In this document: piece after piece, positions 26,952 through 34,865 of the stretch
Layout of the letters: the number at the start of each line of letters is the position of its first letter
Position numbering within the stretch: the first letter of the stretch is position 1
NCBI RefSeq assembly: GCF_012396015.1
Contig: NZ_JAAXOQ010000010.1
Location: forward strand, 1-64,000
Origin: Tsukamurella spumae
GTDB taxonomy: Bacteria; Actinomycetota; Actinomycetes; Mycobacteriales; Mycobacteriaceae
DNA: 64,000 nt
Direction of reading: 5' to 3'
Translations under genes and position numbers: made by a program
The notes under the pieces: generated by a model
The model's input: the letters and a program-made list of their open reading frames with translations, nothing else
Told to the model about the DNA's origin: nothing
The model's database searches: none

Positions 26952-28916
26952 GTGGTGACGACCTCCGCGCCGACCGACGTGTTCAGTCCGCGGCAGGCGC
27001 GCGCCCTCACGGCGATCGCCGACACGCTCGTCCCGGGGTGGGACGGTGTGCCGGGCGCGCGTGACATCGACATCGTCGCGTCGGTCTCCCGCGCCGCCGC
27101 GCACAAGATGCTGCCGCGTGAGCTGCGCGAGCTCAAGATCTTCCTCGACCTGTGGGACACGCGCGGGATGGGCCTGGTCAGCGGGTTGGGGCCGCGCCGG
27201 TTCTCCGCGCAGTCGCGGGCCCGGCGCGAGGAGGCGCTGTTCGGCTGGGGTGAGTCGCGTTCGCCCGCTCTCCGGTCGGTCTTCCAGGGGCTGCGGTCGC
27301 TGCTCATCGGCTCGTACTACATCGCCCCAGGGGCTGCCGCCGCCCGCGCCGCGATCGGTTATCCCGAGGCGCCGGGCCCGCTCGTCGATGCGCCGGAGCG
27401 TTCCCTGCGGCCGCTGGCGCTGCCCGCCGCCGGTGCCGACCTCACCGCCGATGTCGTCGTCGTCGGCTCCGGCGCCGGCGGCGGGACGGCCGCCGCGGTG
27501 CTCGCGGCCGCGGGCCTGGACGTGCTGGTCCTGGAGAAGGGCGGCTACCACGACGACCGCGACTTCGGCGCCGGCGAACTCGACGCGTTGACCACCTTGT
27601 ACGCGGGTGCTCCCGCGCTCTCGGCGGAGGGGCAGTTCTCGTCGCTCATGGCCGGTGGGACCCTCGGCGGCGGGACCGTCGTGAACTGGTCGACCTCCTT
27701 CGCGACGCCCGAGCACGTGCGCGCCGAATGGGCCGCGCACGGCGCCCGGCAGTTCGCCGGCGACGAGTTCAGCCGCGCGCTCGACGCGGTGCAGCGCCGC
27801 CTGGGCGTGAACACCGACCACGGCCGTGCCTCCTCGCGCGACGCGATCCTCGAGCGGGGCCTGACCGCCCTCGGTTGGCACTGCGAGGCGATGCCGCGCA
27901 ACGTGCTCGGCTGCGATCAGGGTGTCGAGTGCGGGCGCTGCGGCTACGGCTGCCGGATCGGCGCCAAGCAGTCCACCGTCAAGACCTGGCTGCGCGACGC
28001 CGCCGCCGACGGCGCCCGGATCGCCGTGGGCGTCGAGGTGCGGCGGGTGATCGTGGAACGGGGACGCGCGACCGGCGTCGAGGCGATCGGGCCCGACGGT
28101 GCCCCGGTCACCGTCGCCGCACGGGCCGTCGTGGTCGCGGCCGGCTCGCTCCAGACCCCGCCGCTGCTGCGGCGCTCCGGCCTGCGCAACGAGCGGATCG
28201 GCGAGAACCTGCGGCTGCACCCCGTGACCGCTGTCGCCGGGGTCTTCGACGAGGACGTCCGCCCCTGGGAGGGCGGACTGCAGACCCGCTACTCGACGGA
28301 GCACGCCGACCTCGACGGCGCCGGCTACGGCGTCATCTACGAGACCGGGCCGGCGAGCCCCGGCGCGATCACCCTGTTCCAGCCCTGGCAGTCCGCGGCG
28401 CGGCACGCGGCGGACATGCGCGCGCTGCGGCACACCGTCCAGGTGGGCGTCATCGTCCGCGACGCCGGTAGCGGGCGGGTCACCGTCGGACGCGACGGTG
28501 AGCCCGTCGTGCGCTACCGCCTCGGCGATCACGACGCCGCGCACATGCAGCGCGGAGTGGTGGGTGCGGCGGAGATCCTCGCCGCCGCCGGCGCCCGGTC
28601 GGTGCGCAGCTCGCACCAGAACCGGGTCGACGCACACCTGCCCGGGTCGCTCGAGGGCTTCGCGGCCGCGGCGCGGCGGGAGGGCTACGGCCCGGCCCGG
28701 TGCATGATGATCGCGCTCCACATCATGGGCACGGCCGCGATGGGCGGCGGTCGCGACACGTCGGCGACCGACCCCGACGGCGCGACCTGGGAGGTGCCCA
28801 ACCTGATCGTCGCGGATGCGTCGTGCTTCCCGACGCCCAGCGGCGTGAACCCGATGATCTCCATCGAAGCCATCGCCCACATGAACGCCTCCCGCCTCGC
28901 CGCGCGCCTGACCTGA
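26952..28916 (+). CDS. GMC-type FAD oxidoreductase (long-chain alcohol oxidase-like)
   Basis: A 654-residue flavoprotein. The N-terminal 160 residues form a helical extension (LTAIADTLVPGWDGVPGA) seen in long-chain fatty-alcohol oxidase relatives. The FAD motif GSGAGGGTAAAVLAAAG is around residue 172-188, followed by GGTLGGGTVVNWS. A cysteine cluster CDQGVECGRCGYGC lies near 324-337, and the C-terminal catalytic region contains HIMGTAAMGG and PSGVNPMISIEAIAH. Substrates are probably primary or sterol-like alcohols. GTG 26952 follows the ATPase stop by one base; a second GTG three bases on is equally possible. Co-transcription with the ABC importer is likely but the functional link is unclear. 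Confidence 0.8.
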   Translation: MVTTSAPTDVFSPRQARALTAIADTLVPGWDGVPGARDIDIVASVSRAAAHKMLPRELRELKIFLDLWDTRGMGLVSGLGPRRFSAQSRARREEALFGWGESRSPALRSVFQGLRSLLIGSYYIAPGAAAARAAIGYPEAPGPLVDAPERSLRPLALPAAGADLTADVVVVGSGAGGGTAAAVLAAAGLDVLVLEKGGYHDDRDFGAGELDALTTLYAGAPALSAEGQFSSLMAGGTLGGGTVVNWSTSFATPEHVRAEWAAHGARQFAGDEFSRALDAVQRRLGVNTDHGRASSRDAILERGLTALGWHCEAMPRNVLGCDQGVECGRCGYGCRIGAKQSTVKTWLRDAAADGARIAVGVEVRRVIVERGRATGVEAIGPDGAPVTVAARAVVVAAGSLQTPPLLRRSGLRNERIGENLRLHPVTAVAGVFDEDVRPWEGGLQTRYSTEHADLDGAGYGVIYETGPASPGAITLFQPWQSAARHAADMRALRHTVQVGVIVRDAGSGRVTVGRDGEPVVRYRLGDHDAAHMQRGVVGAAEILAAAGARSVRSSHQNRVDAHLPGSLEGFAAAARREGYGPARCMMIALHIMGTAAMGGGRDTSATDPDGATWEVPNLIVADASCFPTPSGVNPMISIEAIAHMNASRLAARLT

Positions 28917-28947
28917 CGGTCCGCCGGTTCGACGGTGCGCGGCGGCC

Positions 28948-29949
28948 TCACGGCCGGGGCGTCGTGCTGCCCGGGAGGTACCAATCGGGCAGGGGGCCGG
29001 GGCGCAGGGTCGTCGCGTCGTCGGGCCGGGTGAGCGTGAAGACGGCGCGCTGGATGCGGGGGATCCGGTCCATATCGTCCGCGATGGTGGCGAGCCGCGC
29101 CGCGACCTGCGACTCCGGGAGGTCGCCCTCGAGGTCGACGGCGGCGACGAGGAACAGCCGATCGGCGCCCACCCATTCCATGTGCAGGAAGCTCACCTGC
29201 TTGATGTCCGGGTGCGCGAGCAGCGCCGCGAGCATGCGGTTGCGGGCCAGGGGCGTCGCCTCCTCGCCCGTGAGGAAGTCCATGTTGCGCAGGATCAGGA
29301 AGACGGCGACGAAGCCGAGCAGGACCCCGACGGCGATCGACCCGATCGCGTCCCACATCGGGTTCCCGGTGATCTGGTGCAGGGCCAATGCGGTCGCGGC
29401 GATGACGATGCCGATCAACGCGCTCAGATCCTCCGCGAACACCGAGCGCAGCACCGGGTTGGAGGTGATCCGCACGTAGCGCAGCGGATGCATCATGCGC
29501 TCCTTCGCGCCGGCCCTGGTCTGTCGCAGCGCCTGGAGGAAGGACGTGCCCTCCAGCACGAACGCGATGGCGAGCACCGCGTAGGCCCAGCCGTAGTCCG
29601 AGGTCTCCTCGGGCGCGGCCAGCGCCGAGATGCCGTGCCACACCGACACCGCCGCGCCGACGCTGAACAGGCCGAACGCCGCGAACATCGACCAGACGTA
29701 GCCGGACCGGCCGTACCCGAACGGGTGGGACGGGTCCGCGGGCTTCGCGGCGCGGCGCGCGCCGATGAGCAGGAAGATCTCGTTGCCCGTGTCGGCCCAC
29801 GAGTGCGCCGCCTCGGCGACCATCGCCGCCGAACCGGTGACCACCGCCGCGACGGACTTCGCCACCGCGATCAGCACGTTGGCACCGAACGCGATGAGCA
29901 CCGTCAGGAGGCTCTCGTCCTGGGACCCGTCCTGCGCGTCGTCACCCAT
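28948..29949 (-). CDS. Cation diffusion facilitator (CDF) metal transporter
   Basis: A 333-residue CDF protein that exports divalent metal ions by proton antiport. Six transmembrane helices span about residues 17-230. The metal site is given by HSWADTGNE in helix 2 and EDLSALIG in helix 5. A cytoplasmic C-terminal domain of about 100 residues follows, with an acidic ligand-type loop. A conserved SHPFGYGR precedes helix 3. Metal specificity (Zn, Mn, Fe, Co) cannot be decided from these motifs. ATG 29949 is back to back with the aldo-keto reductase gene, 50 bp apart. Confidence 0.87.
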   Translation of the reverse strand: MGDDAQDGSQDESLLTVLIAFGANVLIAVAKSVAAVVTGSAAMVAEAAHSWADTGNEIFLLIGARRAAKPADPSHPFGYGRSGYVWSMFAAFGLFSVGAAVSVWHGISALAAPEETSDYGWAYAVLAIAFVLEGTSFLQALRQTRAGAKERMMHPLRYVRITSNPVLRSVFAEDLSALIGIVIAATALALHQITGNPMWDAIGSIAVGVLLGFVAVFLILRNMDFLTGEEATPLARNRMLAALLAHPDIKQVSFLHMEWVGADRLFLVAAVDLEGDLPESQVAARLATIADDMDRIPRIQRAVFTLTRPDDATTLRPGPLPDWYLPGSTTPRP

Positions 29950-29999
29950 GCTGCAGATCGTAGGCCCGCGGACGACCCGCGCCGGGCATGATGGTGCTC

Positions 30000-31073
30000 A
30001 TGGGTGCATTCGATCCGTACGTCGCGGCCGACAGTCGCTACGAGCGCGTTCCGTACCGTCGCGTGGGGGAGTCGGGGCTCAGACTCCCGGCCGTCTCGCT
30101 CGGCCTGTGGCACAACTTCGGGGACGACAAGCCGCTGCAGACCCAGCGCGACATCCTGCGGCGGGCGTTCGATCTGGGCGTGAACCACTTCGACCTGGCG
30201 AACAACTACGGGCCGCCGCCCGGCAGTGCCGAGCGCAACTTCGGCACCCTGCTCGCCGAGGACTTCCGGCCCTACCGGGACGAGCTGATCATCTCGTCGA
30301 AGGCGGGGTGGGACATGTGGCCGGGGCCGTACGGATTCGGCGGGTCGCGCAAGTACCTGTTGGCCTCGCTGGACCAGTCGCTGCGGCGCATGGGCCTGGA
30401 CTACGTGGACGTCTTCTACAGCCACCGGCCGGATCCCGAGACGCCGCTCGAGGAGACCATGGGCGCACTGCACCACGCCGTGACCTCGGGACGGGCTCTG
30501 TACGTGGGTATTTCGTCGTACAGCGCGTCGCTCACGGCCCGCGCGCAGGAGATCATGCGCGACCTCGGCACCCCGCTGCTCATCCATCAGCCCTCGTACT
30601 CGATGCTCAACCGCTGGGTCGAGCGCGGCGAGGAAGCCGCGGAGGCCACCGGAGCATCGCTGCTCGAGACCGCCGCCGCCGAGGGGATGGGCGTGATCGC
30701 CTTCTCCCCGCTCGCGCAGGGCCTGCTCACGAACCGCTACCTCGGTGGCGTGCCGGAGGATTCGCGCGGGGCCGCCGGCAAGAGCCTGTCCGGCGGGATG
30801 CTCTCCGAGGAGAACCTGGCGCGGGTGCGCGGACTCGCCGACATCGCCGCGGCGCGCGGACAGACGCTCGCGCAGATGGCCATCGCCTGGGTGCTTCGCG
30901 CGCCGGCGGTGACCTCCGCGCTCATCGGTGCGTCCAGCGTGGCGCAGCTCGAGGACAGTGTCGGTGCGGTGGCGAACCTCGACTTCTCCTCCGCCGAGCT
31001 CGCCGCGATCGACGAGTTCGCCGTGGACGGTGGCGTGAACATCTGGTGGGGAGCCACCGAATCGACGTCGTGA
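30000..31073 (+). CDS. Aldo/keto reductase (YghZ-like)
   Basis: A 357-residue NADPH-dependent reductase of the YghZ/L-glyceraldehyde-3-phosphate reductase subgroup, which reduces small aldehydes. The catalytic tetrad is visible as D (FDLANNYG), Y (same motif), K (IISSKAGWD) and H (VFYSHRPDP). The GPPPGSAERNFG segment and IHQPSYSMLNRW are subgroup signatures. I start at ATG 30000 rather than the in-frame ATG 29988 because the family begins close to this point. Its stop overlaps the GTG of a TetR regulator (31070-31073), suggesting the two are co-expressed. Confidence 0.88.
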   Translation: MGAFDPYVAADSRYERVPYRRVGESGLRLPAVSLGLWHNFGDDKPLQTQRDILRRAFDLGVNHFDLANNYGPPPGSAERNFGTLLAEDFRPYRDELIISSKAGWDMWPGPYGFGGSRKYLLASLDQSLRRMGLDYVDVFYSHRPDPETPLEETMGALHHAVTSGRALYVGISSYSASLTARAQEIMRDLGTPLLIHQPSYSMLNRWVERGEEAAEATGASLLETAAAEGMGVIAFSPLAQGLLTNRYLGGVPEDSRGAAGKSLSGGMLSEENLARVRGLADIAAARGQTLAQMAIAWVLRAPAVTSALIGASSVAQLEDSVGAVANLDFSSAELAAIDEFAVDGGVNIWWGATESTS

Positions 31074-31732
31074 CCACCGCCAGGACCGGCGCCGCCGGGC
31101 GGGTGTACGCGGGCGCCGACGCCCGTACCCGGCACGCCGAGCGGCTCGCCCGGCTCGAGGACGCCGGGCTGGAGCTGTTCGCCACCGTCGGGTACCAGCA
31201 GACGACGGTCGCGGACGTCTGTGAGCGCGCGAAGGTCTCGCGGCGCCACTTCTACGAGCAGTTCGCCGACCGCGAGGCGCTCCTGCGGCACCTCTACACC
31301 GGCGTCCACGACCGTGGGCGCGCCGCCGTCGCCGCGGCCCTGGCCGACGGTGCCCCCGCCGCGGGCACCGGCGACGGGGCTGTCGCGTCGCTGGTCGCGA
31401 CGGGCCTGACCGCGTACATCGACGCGGTGCTCGCCGACCCGCGGGGACTGCGGGTGGCCTTCGTCGAGGTCGTGGGCGTGAGCTCCGAGCTGGAGGCCTT
31501 CCGGCTGGCCAACCGCGACCTGTGGGCGCAGACCATCCGGTCGGCGGCGGAGGCCGCCGGGGCGCCGCCCGTGGCGCCGTGGGTGCACGCGGCCTTCATC
31601 CCCTCGGTCAACGAGTTCCTGATGGCCTGGTGGCTGCACGCGGACGAGCGCGCCGACCCCGCGGAGCTGGTGCGCGTCCTGACCTCCGTGCTGGTGAACC
31701 TTCTGGTGACGGCACCGTCGGACAGGAACTGA
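31070..31732 (+). CDS. TetR-family transcriptional regulator
   Basis: A 220-residue regulator with an HTH around residues 30-75 (GLELFATVGYQQTTVADVCERAKVSRRHFYEQFADREALLRHLY read in parts) and a C-terminal ligand domain rich in Ala and Trp (WVHAAFIPSVNEFLMAWWLHADE). The GTG start overlaps the aldo-keto reductase stop (GTGA). It probably controls this two-gene unit or a distant lipid gene set; no inverted repeat strong enough to name as its operator is seen near 29950-30000. Confidence 0.83.
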   Translation: MTTARTGAAGRVYAGADARTRHAERLARLEDAGLELFATVGYQQTTVADVCERAKVSRRHFYEQFADREALLRHLYTGVHDRGRAAVAAALADGAPAAGTGDGAVASLVATGLTAYIDAVLADPRGLRVAFVEVVGVSSELEAFRLANRDLWAQTIRSAAEAAGAPPVAPWVHAAFIPSVNEFLMAWWLHADERADPAELVRVLTSVLVNLLVTAPSDRN

Positions 31733-31757
31733 CCGCATTCCGCACTAGCCTGGCGGG

Positions 31758-32465
31758 GTGCCCACCACCGCCGTTCCGGTCCTGCCCTGCGTCGACCCCG
31801 AGGCCACTCGCGAGTTCTACACCGCCCTCGGATTCGAGTGCACCGGCTACCAGGTCCGCCCGTACCTCTACCTCGCGTTCACGCGCGACGGTGCGGACGT
31901 CCACTTCGCGCGGTTCGCCCGCGACGCCGACGACACCGGGATCTGCCTGCTGCTGGTCGACGACGTGGCCGCCGAGCACGCCGCGTTCAAGGCCGCGATC
32001 AAGGGACTCCTCGGAAAGGTGCCCGCCTCGGGGGAGCCGCGGCTGACCCGGTTCCGCCCCGGCGCCTCCCGGTTCACCCTCGTCGACCCGTCGGGCAACC
32101 AGCTGCTGATCATCCGCAAGGACGAGGAGGAGTTCGAGTACGGCGGCTCTCAGGAGCTGTCCGGCCTCGCCAAGGCGCTCGATAACGCCCGCATCCTCAG
32201 CGGCTTCAAGGGCGACGACGCCGCGGCCTATCGGGCGTTGACCTCGGCGCTGCGGCGCCCGAAGGAGGGCGACACGGATGCCGACCGCGCCTTCGCCCTG
32301 GCCTTCCTGCTCGAGCTCGCGCCGGCGGCGGGCCGCGACGCGGACGTGCCGGGCCTGGTGGGGGAGCTGCGAGCACTGCCGGTGACCCCCGAGGAGCTCG
32401 ACCGCGCCGTCGCGACCGCCGCCGATCCGGGTGCGCTGCGACAGCTGCTGGATCAGGCGGACTAG
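31758..32465 (+). CDS. VOC (glyoxalase/bleomycin resistance) superfamily protein with C-terminal extension
   Basis: A 235-residue protein. Residues 1-118 form a glyoxalase-like domain (VLPCVDPEATREFYTALGF, then VDPSGNQLLII), the fold of bleomycin-binding and metal-dependent glyoxalase proteins. Residues about 125-235 form a helical, Ala/Glu-rich extension that I do not recognise. GTG 31758 follows TAGCCT (31746-31751) by 6 nt, so it is probably leaderless. It converges on, and overlaps by 4 bp, the small Cys-rich gene on the other strand. No substrate can be assigned. Confidence 0.75.
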   Translation: MPTTAVPVLPCVDPEATREFYTALGFECTGYQVRPYLYLAFTRDGADVHFARFARDADDTGICLLLVDDVAAEHAAFKAAIKGLLGKVPASGEPRLTRFRPGASRFTLVDPSGNQLLIIRKDEEEFEYGGSQELSGLAKALDNARILSGFKGDDAAAYRALTSALRRPKEGDTDADRAFALAFLLELAPAAGRDADVPGLVGELRALPVTPEELDRAVATAADPGALRQLLDQAD

Positions 32466-32659
32466 GCCGCCCGTGTGCGATTCGGGTTGTCGCGCACGGT
32501 TTTCAGGGACTTCTTGAGGTCCTTCTTGGAGGCGCCGTCCGCGGCCAGGCGGTTGAGCTTGTGGATCACCACGGGGCACTTCATGCACCGCGTCGTCTTG
32601 CGGCAGCACTTCTTCTTGGGCTTGCTGCCCACGAGTTCGTGCGCCTTGGTCTTACTCAC
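32462..32659 (-). CDS. Small Cys-rich basic protein under a predicted iron box
   Basis: A 65-residue, very basic protein (more than 15 Lys/Arg). Its central KKCCRKTTRCMKCP holds four cysteines in a CC-x5-C-x2-C array, suggesting metal binding; the C-terminal half is an Arg/Lys-rich helix. I do not recognise a named family. The start is GTG 32659, 6 nt after TAACCT on the minus strand (32666-32671), so it is leaderless. That -10 box is embedded in a 19-bp sequence (32664-32682) resembling the DtxR/IdeR iron box, so it should be repressed when iron is plentiful. Possible roles are an iron-sparing or metal-handling factor; this is inference from regulation and composition. Confidence 0.75.
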   Translation of the reverse strand: MSKTKAHELVGSKPKKKCCRKTTRCMKCPVVIHKLNRLAADGASKKDLKKSLKTVRDNPNRTRAA

Positions 32660-32663
32660 GTGA

Positions 32664-32682
32664 ATAGGTTAGCGCAACCTAA
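32664..32682. promoter_or_regulatory. DtxR/IdeR-type iron box over a -10 element
   Basis: ATAGGTTAGCGCAACCTAA is an imperfect 19-bp palindrome. Read on the minus strand, it matches 16 of 19 positions of the mycobacterial IdeR consensus as I know it (TTAGGTTAGGCTAACCTAA). It covers the -10 box TAACCT of the small Cys-rich gene, where a bound repressor would block transcription. Confidence 0.75.
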
Positions 32683-32743
32683 CGAGAACTTGTCAATCGT
32701 CACATCCGCCGGCGGCGATTCGGGCCGGACCGCCTGTTCCCCG

Positions 32744-32783
32744 TAAACTGGTATCGACCAGGCGTGTCCGCACGCCCCTTTTT
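32744..32783 (+). promoter_or_regulatory. typA promoter and leader hairpin with T-tract
   Basis: TAAACT (32744-32749) is a good -10. About 10 nt downstream GGCGTG (32761-32766) pairs with CACGCC (32771-32776), followed by CCTTTTT ending at 32783, the shape of an intrinsic terminator. A second possible stem, GTCCGCG (32787-32793) with CGCGGAC (32828-32834), lies nearer to the ribosome binding site. The leader may control typA expression; or the hairpin may terminate readthrough. Confidence 0.45.
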
Positions 32784-32855
32784 CGTGTCCGCGAGACGCG
32801 CTCCGCCAAGACGGGGCCTCCCGTGTGCGCGGACGCCAACCGCAGGAGAACCCTT

Positions 32856-34763
32856 GTGAGCCAGCCCAGCTTCCGCAACGTCGCCATCGTCGCGCACGTC
32901 GACCACGGGAAGACCACCCTCGTCGATGCGATGCTGCGGCAGTCCGGCGTCTTCGGTGAGCGCGCCGAGCTCGTCGACCGCGTGATGGACTCGGGCGACC
33001 TCGAGAAGGAGAAGGGCATCACGATCCTGGCGAAGAACACGGCCGTGCACCGTGTGAACGCCGACGGCACCACCACCGTCATCAACGTGATCGACACCCC
33101 CGGCCACGCCGACTTCGGCGGTGAGGTCGAGCGCGGCCTGTCGATGGTCGACGGCGTCGTCCTGCTCGTGGACGCCTCCGAGGGCCCGCTGCCCCAGACC
33201 CGCTTCGTGCTGCGCAAGGCGCTCGCCGCCTCGCTGCCCGTGATCCTGGTGGTCAACAAGACCGACCGCCCCGATGCCCGGATCGAGGAGGTCGTCACCG
33301 AGGCGCAGGACCTCCTGCTCGACCTCGCGTCCGACCTGTCCGACGAGGCGGCCGAGGCCGCTGAGCTGGCGCTCGGGCTCCCCGTGATCTACGCCTCCGG
33401 CCGTGAGGGCAAGGCGTCGACCACCGCGCCCGCCAACGGCGAGGTCCCTGATGCCGAGAACCTCGACGAGCTCTTCGAGATCCTGCACGATCACATCCCC
33501 GCGCCCAAGGGCGACGCCGCGGCGCCGTTGCAGGCGCACGTGACCAACCTCGACGCGTCGGCCTTCCTCGGTCGCCTCGCCCTGGTCCGCATCCACAACG
33601 GCACCCTGCGCAAGGGCCAGACCGTGGCGTGGATGCGCGAGGTCGACGGCGAGCCCGTCGTCACCAATGCCAAGGTCACCGAGCTGCTGGCCACCGAGGG
33701 CGTCGAGCGCAAGCCCGCCGAGGAGGCCGTCGCCGGCGACATCGTGGCCGTCGCGGGCTTCCCGGAGATCATGATCGGCGACACCCTCGCCGATCTGGAC
33801 AACCCCGTCGCGCTGCCGCGCATCACCGTCGACCAGCCGGCCATCTCGGTCACGATCGGCACCAACACCAGCCCGCTCGTCGGCAAGGTCTCGGGCCACA
33901 AGCTGACCGCCCGCATGGTCAAGTCGCGCCTCGACTCCGAGCTCATCGGCAATGTCTCGCTCAAGGTCCTCGACATCGGCAAGCCCGACCAGTGGGAGGT
34001 GCAGGGCCGCGGCGAGCTGGCGCTGGCCATCCTCGTCGAGCAGATGCGGCGCGAGGGCTTCGAGCTCACCGTCGGCAAGCCGCAGGTGGTCACCCGCAAG
34101 GTCGACGGCAAGGTGCACGAGCCCTTCGAGCACCTGACCATCGACGTCCCCGAGGAGTACCTCGGCTCGGTCACCCAGCTGCTCGCGAACCGTCGCGGCC
34201 GCATGGAGACCATGGCCAACCAGGGCACCGGTTGGGTCCGCATGGAGTTCGTCGTCCCGTCGCGCGGCCTGATCGGCTTCCGCACCGACTTCCTCACCGA
34301 GACCCGCGGCACCGGCATCGCGAACGCCGTCTTCCACGAGTACGCGCCGTGGGCCGGCGAGATCCGTGCCCGCCACACCGGCTCGCTGGTCTCGGACCGC
34401 CAGGGCAGCGTGACCCCGTTCGCCATGATCCAGCTGGCCGACCGCGGCACCTTCTTCGTCGAGCCGGGCGCCGACACCTACGAGGGCATGGTCGTGGGCA
34501 TCAACCCCCGCGCCGAGGACCTCGACATCAACGTCACCAAGGAGAAGAAGCTGACCAACATGCGTCAGTCCTCCGCCGACGTGATGGAGACCCTCGCCAA
34601 GCCCATCAAGCTCGAGCTCGAGGCCGCCATGGAGTTCTGCGCGGGCGACGAGTGCGTCGAGGTCACGCCCGAGGTCGTTCGGGTGCGTAAGGTGCACTTG
34701 AACGCCACCGAGCGCGCCCGTGAGCGGTCGCGCGCCAAGTCGCGAGACCAGTCCGCGGGCTAG
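32856..34763 (+). CDS. typA: GTP-binding ribosomal elongation-factor-like protein TypA/BipA
   Basis: A 635-residue translational GTPase that binds the ribosome and supports assembly and growth under stress or at low temperature. The G domain shows G1 AHVDHGKTT, G3 DTPGHADFGGEVE, and G4 NKTD. Beta-barrel domain II, EF-G-like domains III and V, and the BipA-specific C-terminal domain follow (SRGLIGFRTDFLTETRGTG in part, then NVTKEKKLTNMRQSSAD). CAGGAGAA precedes GTG 32856. It heads the conserved typA - lpqW-like - mshB - fbiC block, separated from the lipoprotein gene by 102 bp with a hairpin. Confidence 0.95.
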   Translation: MSQPSFRNVAIVAHVDHGKTTLVDAMLRQSGVFGERAELVDRVMDSGDLEKEKGITILAKNTAVHRVNADGTTTVINVIDTPGHADFGGEVERGLSMVDGVVLLVDASEGPLPQTRFVLRKALAASLPVILVVNKTDRPDARIEEVVTEAQDLLLDLASDLSDEAAEAAELALGLPVIYASGREGKASTTAPANGEVPDAENLDELFEILHDHIPAPKGDAAAPLQAHVTNLDASAFLGRLALVRIHNGTLRKGQTVAWMREVDGEPVVTNAKVTELLATEGVERKPAEEAVAGDIVAVAGFPEIMIGDTLADLDNPVALPRITVDQPAISVTIGTNTSPLVGKVSGHKLTARMVKSRLDSELIGNVSLKVLDIGKPDQWEVQGRGELALAILVEQMRREGFELTVGKPQVVTRKVDGKVHEPFEHLTIDVPEEYLGSVTQLLANRRGRMETMANQGTGWVRMEFVVPSRGLIGFRTDFLTETRGTGIANAVFHEYAPWAGEIRARHTGSLVSDRQGSVTPFAMIQLADRGTFFVEPGADTYEGMVVGINPRAEDLDINVTKEKKLTNMRQSSADVMETLAKPIKLELEAAMEFCAGDECVEVTPEVVRVRKVHLNATERARERSRAKSRDQSAG

Positions 34764-34788
34764 GCCGCGGGGCCGCCTCCCCGGAGGA

Positions 34789-34807
34789 CATCCGGGGCCG
34801 GCGGCGG
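34789..34807. terminator. Hairpin after typA
   Basis: CCCCGGA (34789-34795) pairs perfectly with TCCGGGG (34801-34807) over a 5-nt loop; flanking GCCGCC/GGCGGC can extend the stem with mismatches. No U-tract follows, so it may be a partial terminator between typA and the lpqW-like operon. Confidence 0.45.
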
Positions 34808-34865
34808 TCACACGGCCCGACGGTGACCCGTTCGGGCGGGAACGACAGCGAGCGAAGGAGGCGCG

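Noticed and set aside
24242-27307. A 1021-codon minus-strand open frame opposite the thiP-like permease and ATPase
   Set aside because: Same GC-driven antisense artefact; low-complexity, His/Arg/Gln-rich, with no domain, while the plus strand encodes standard ABC proteins.
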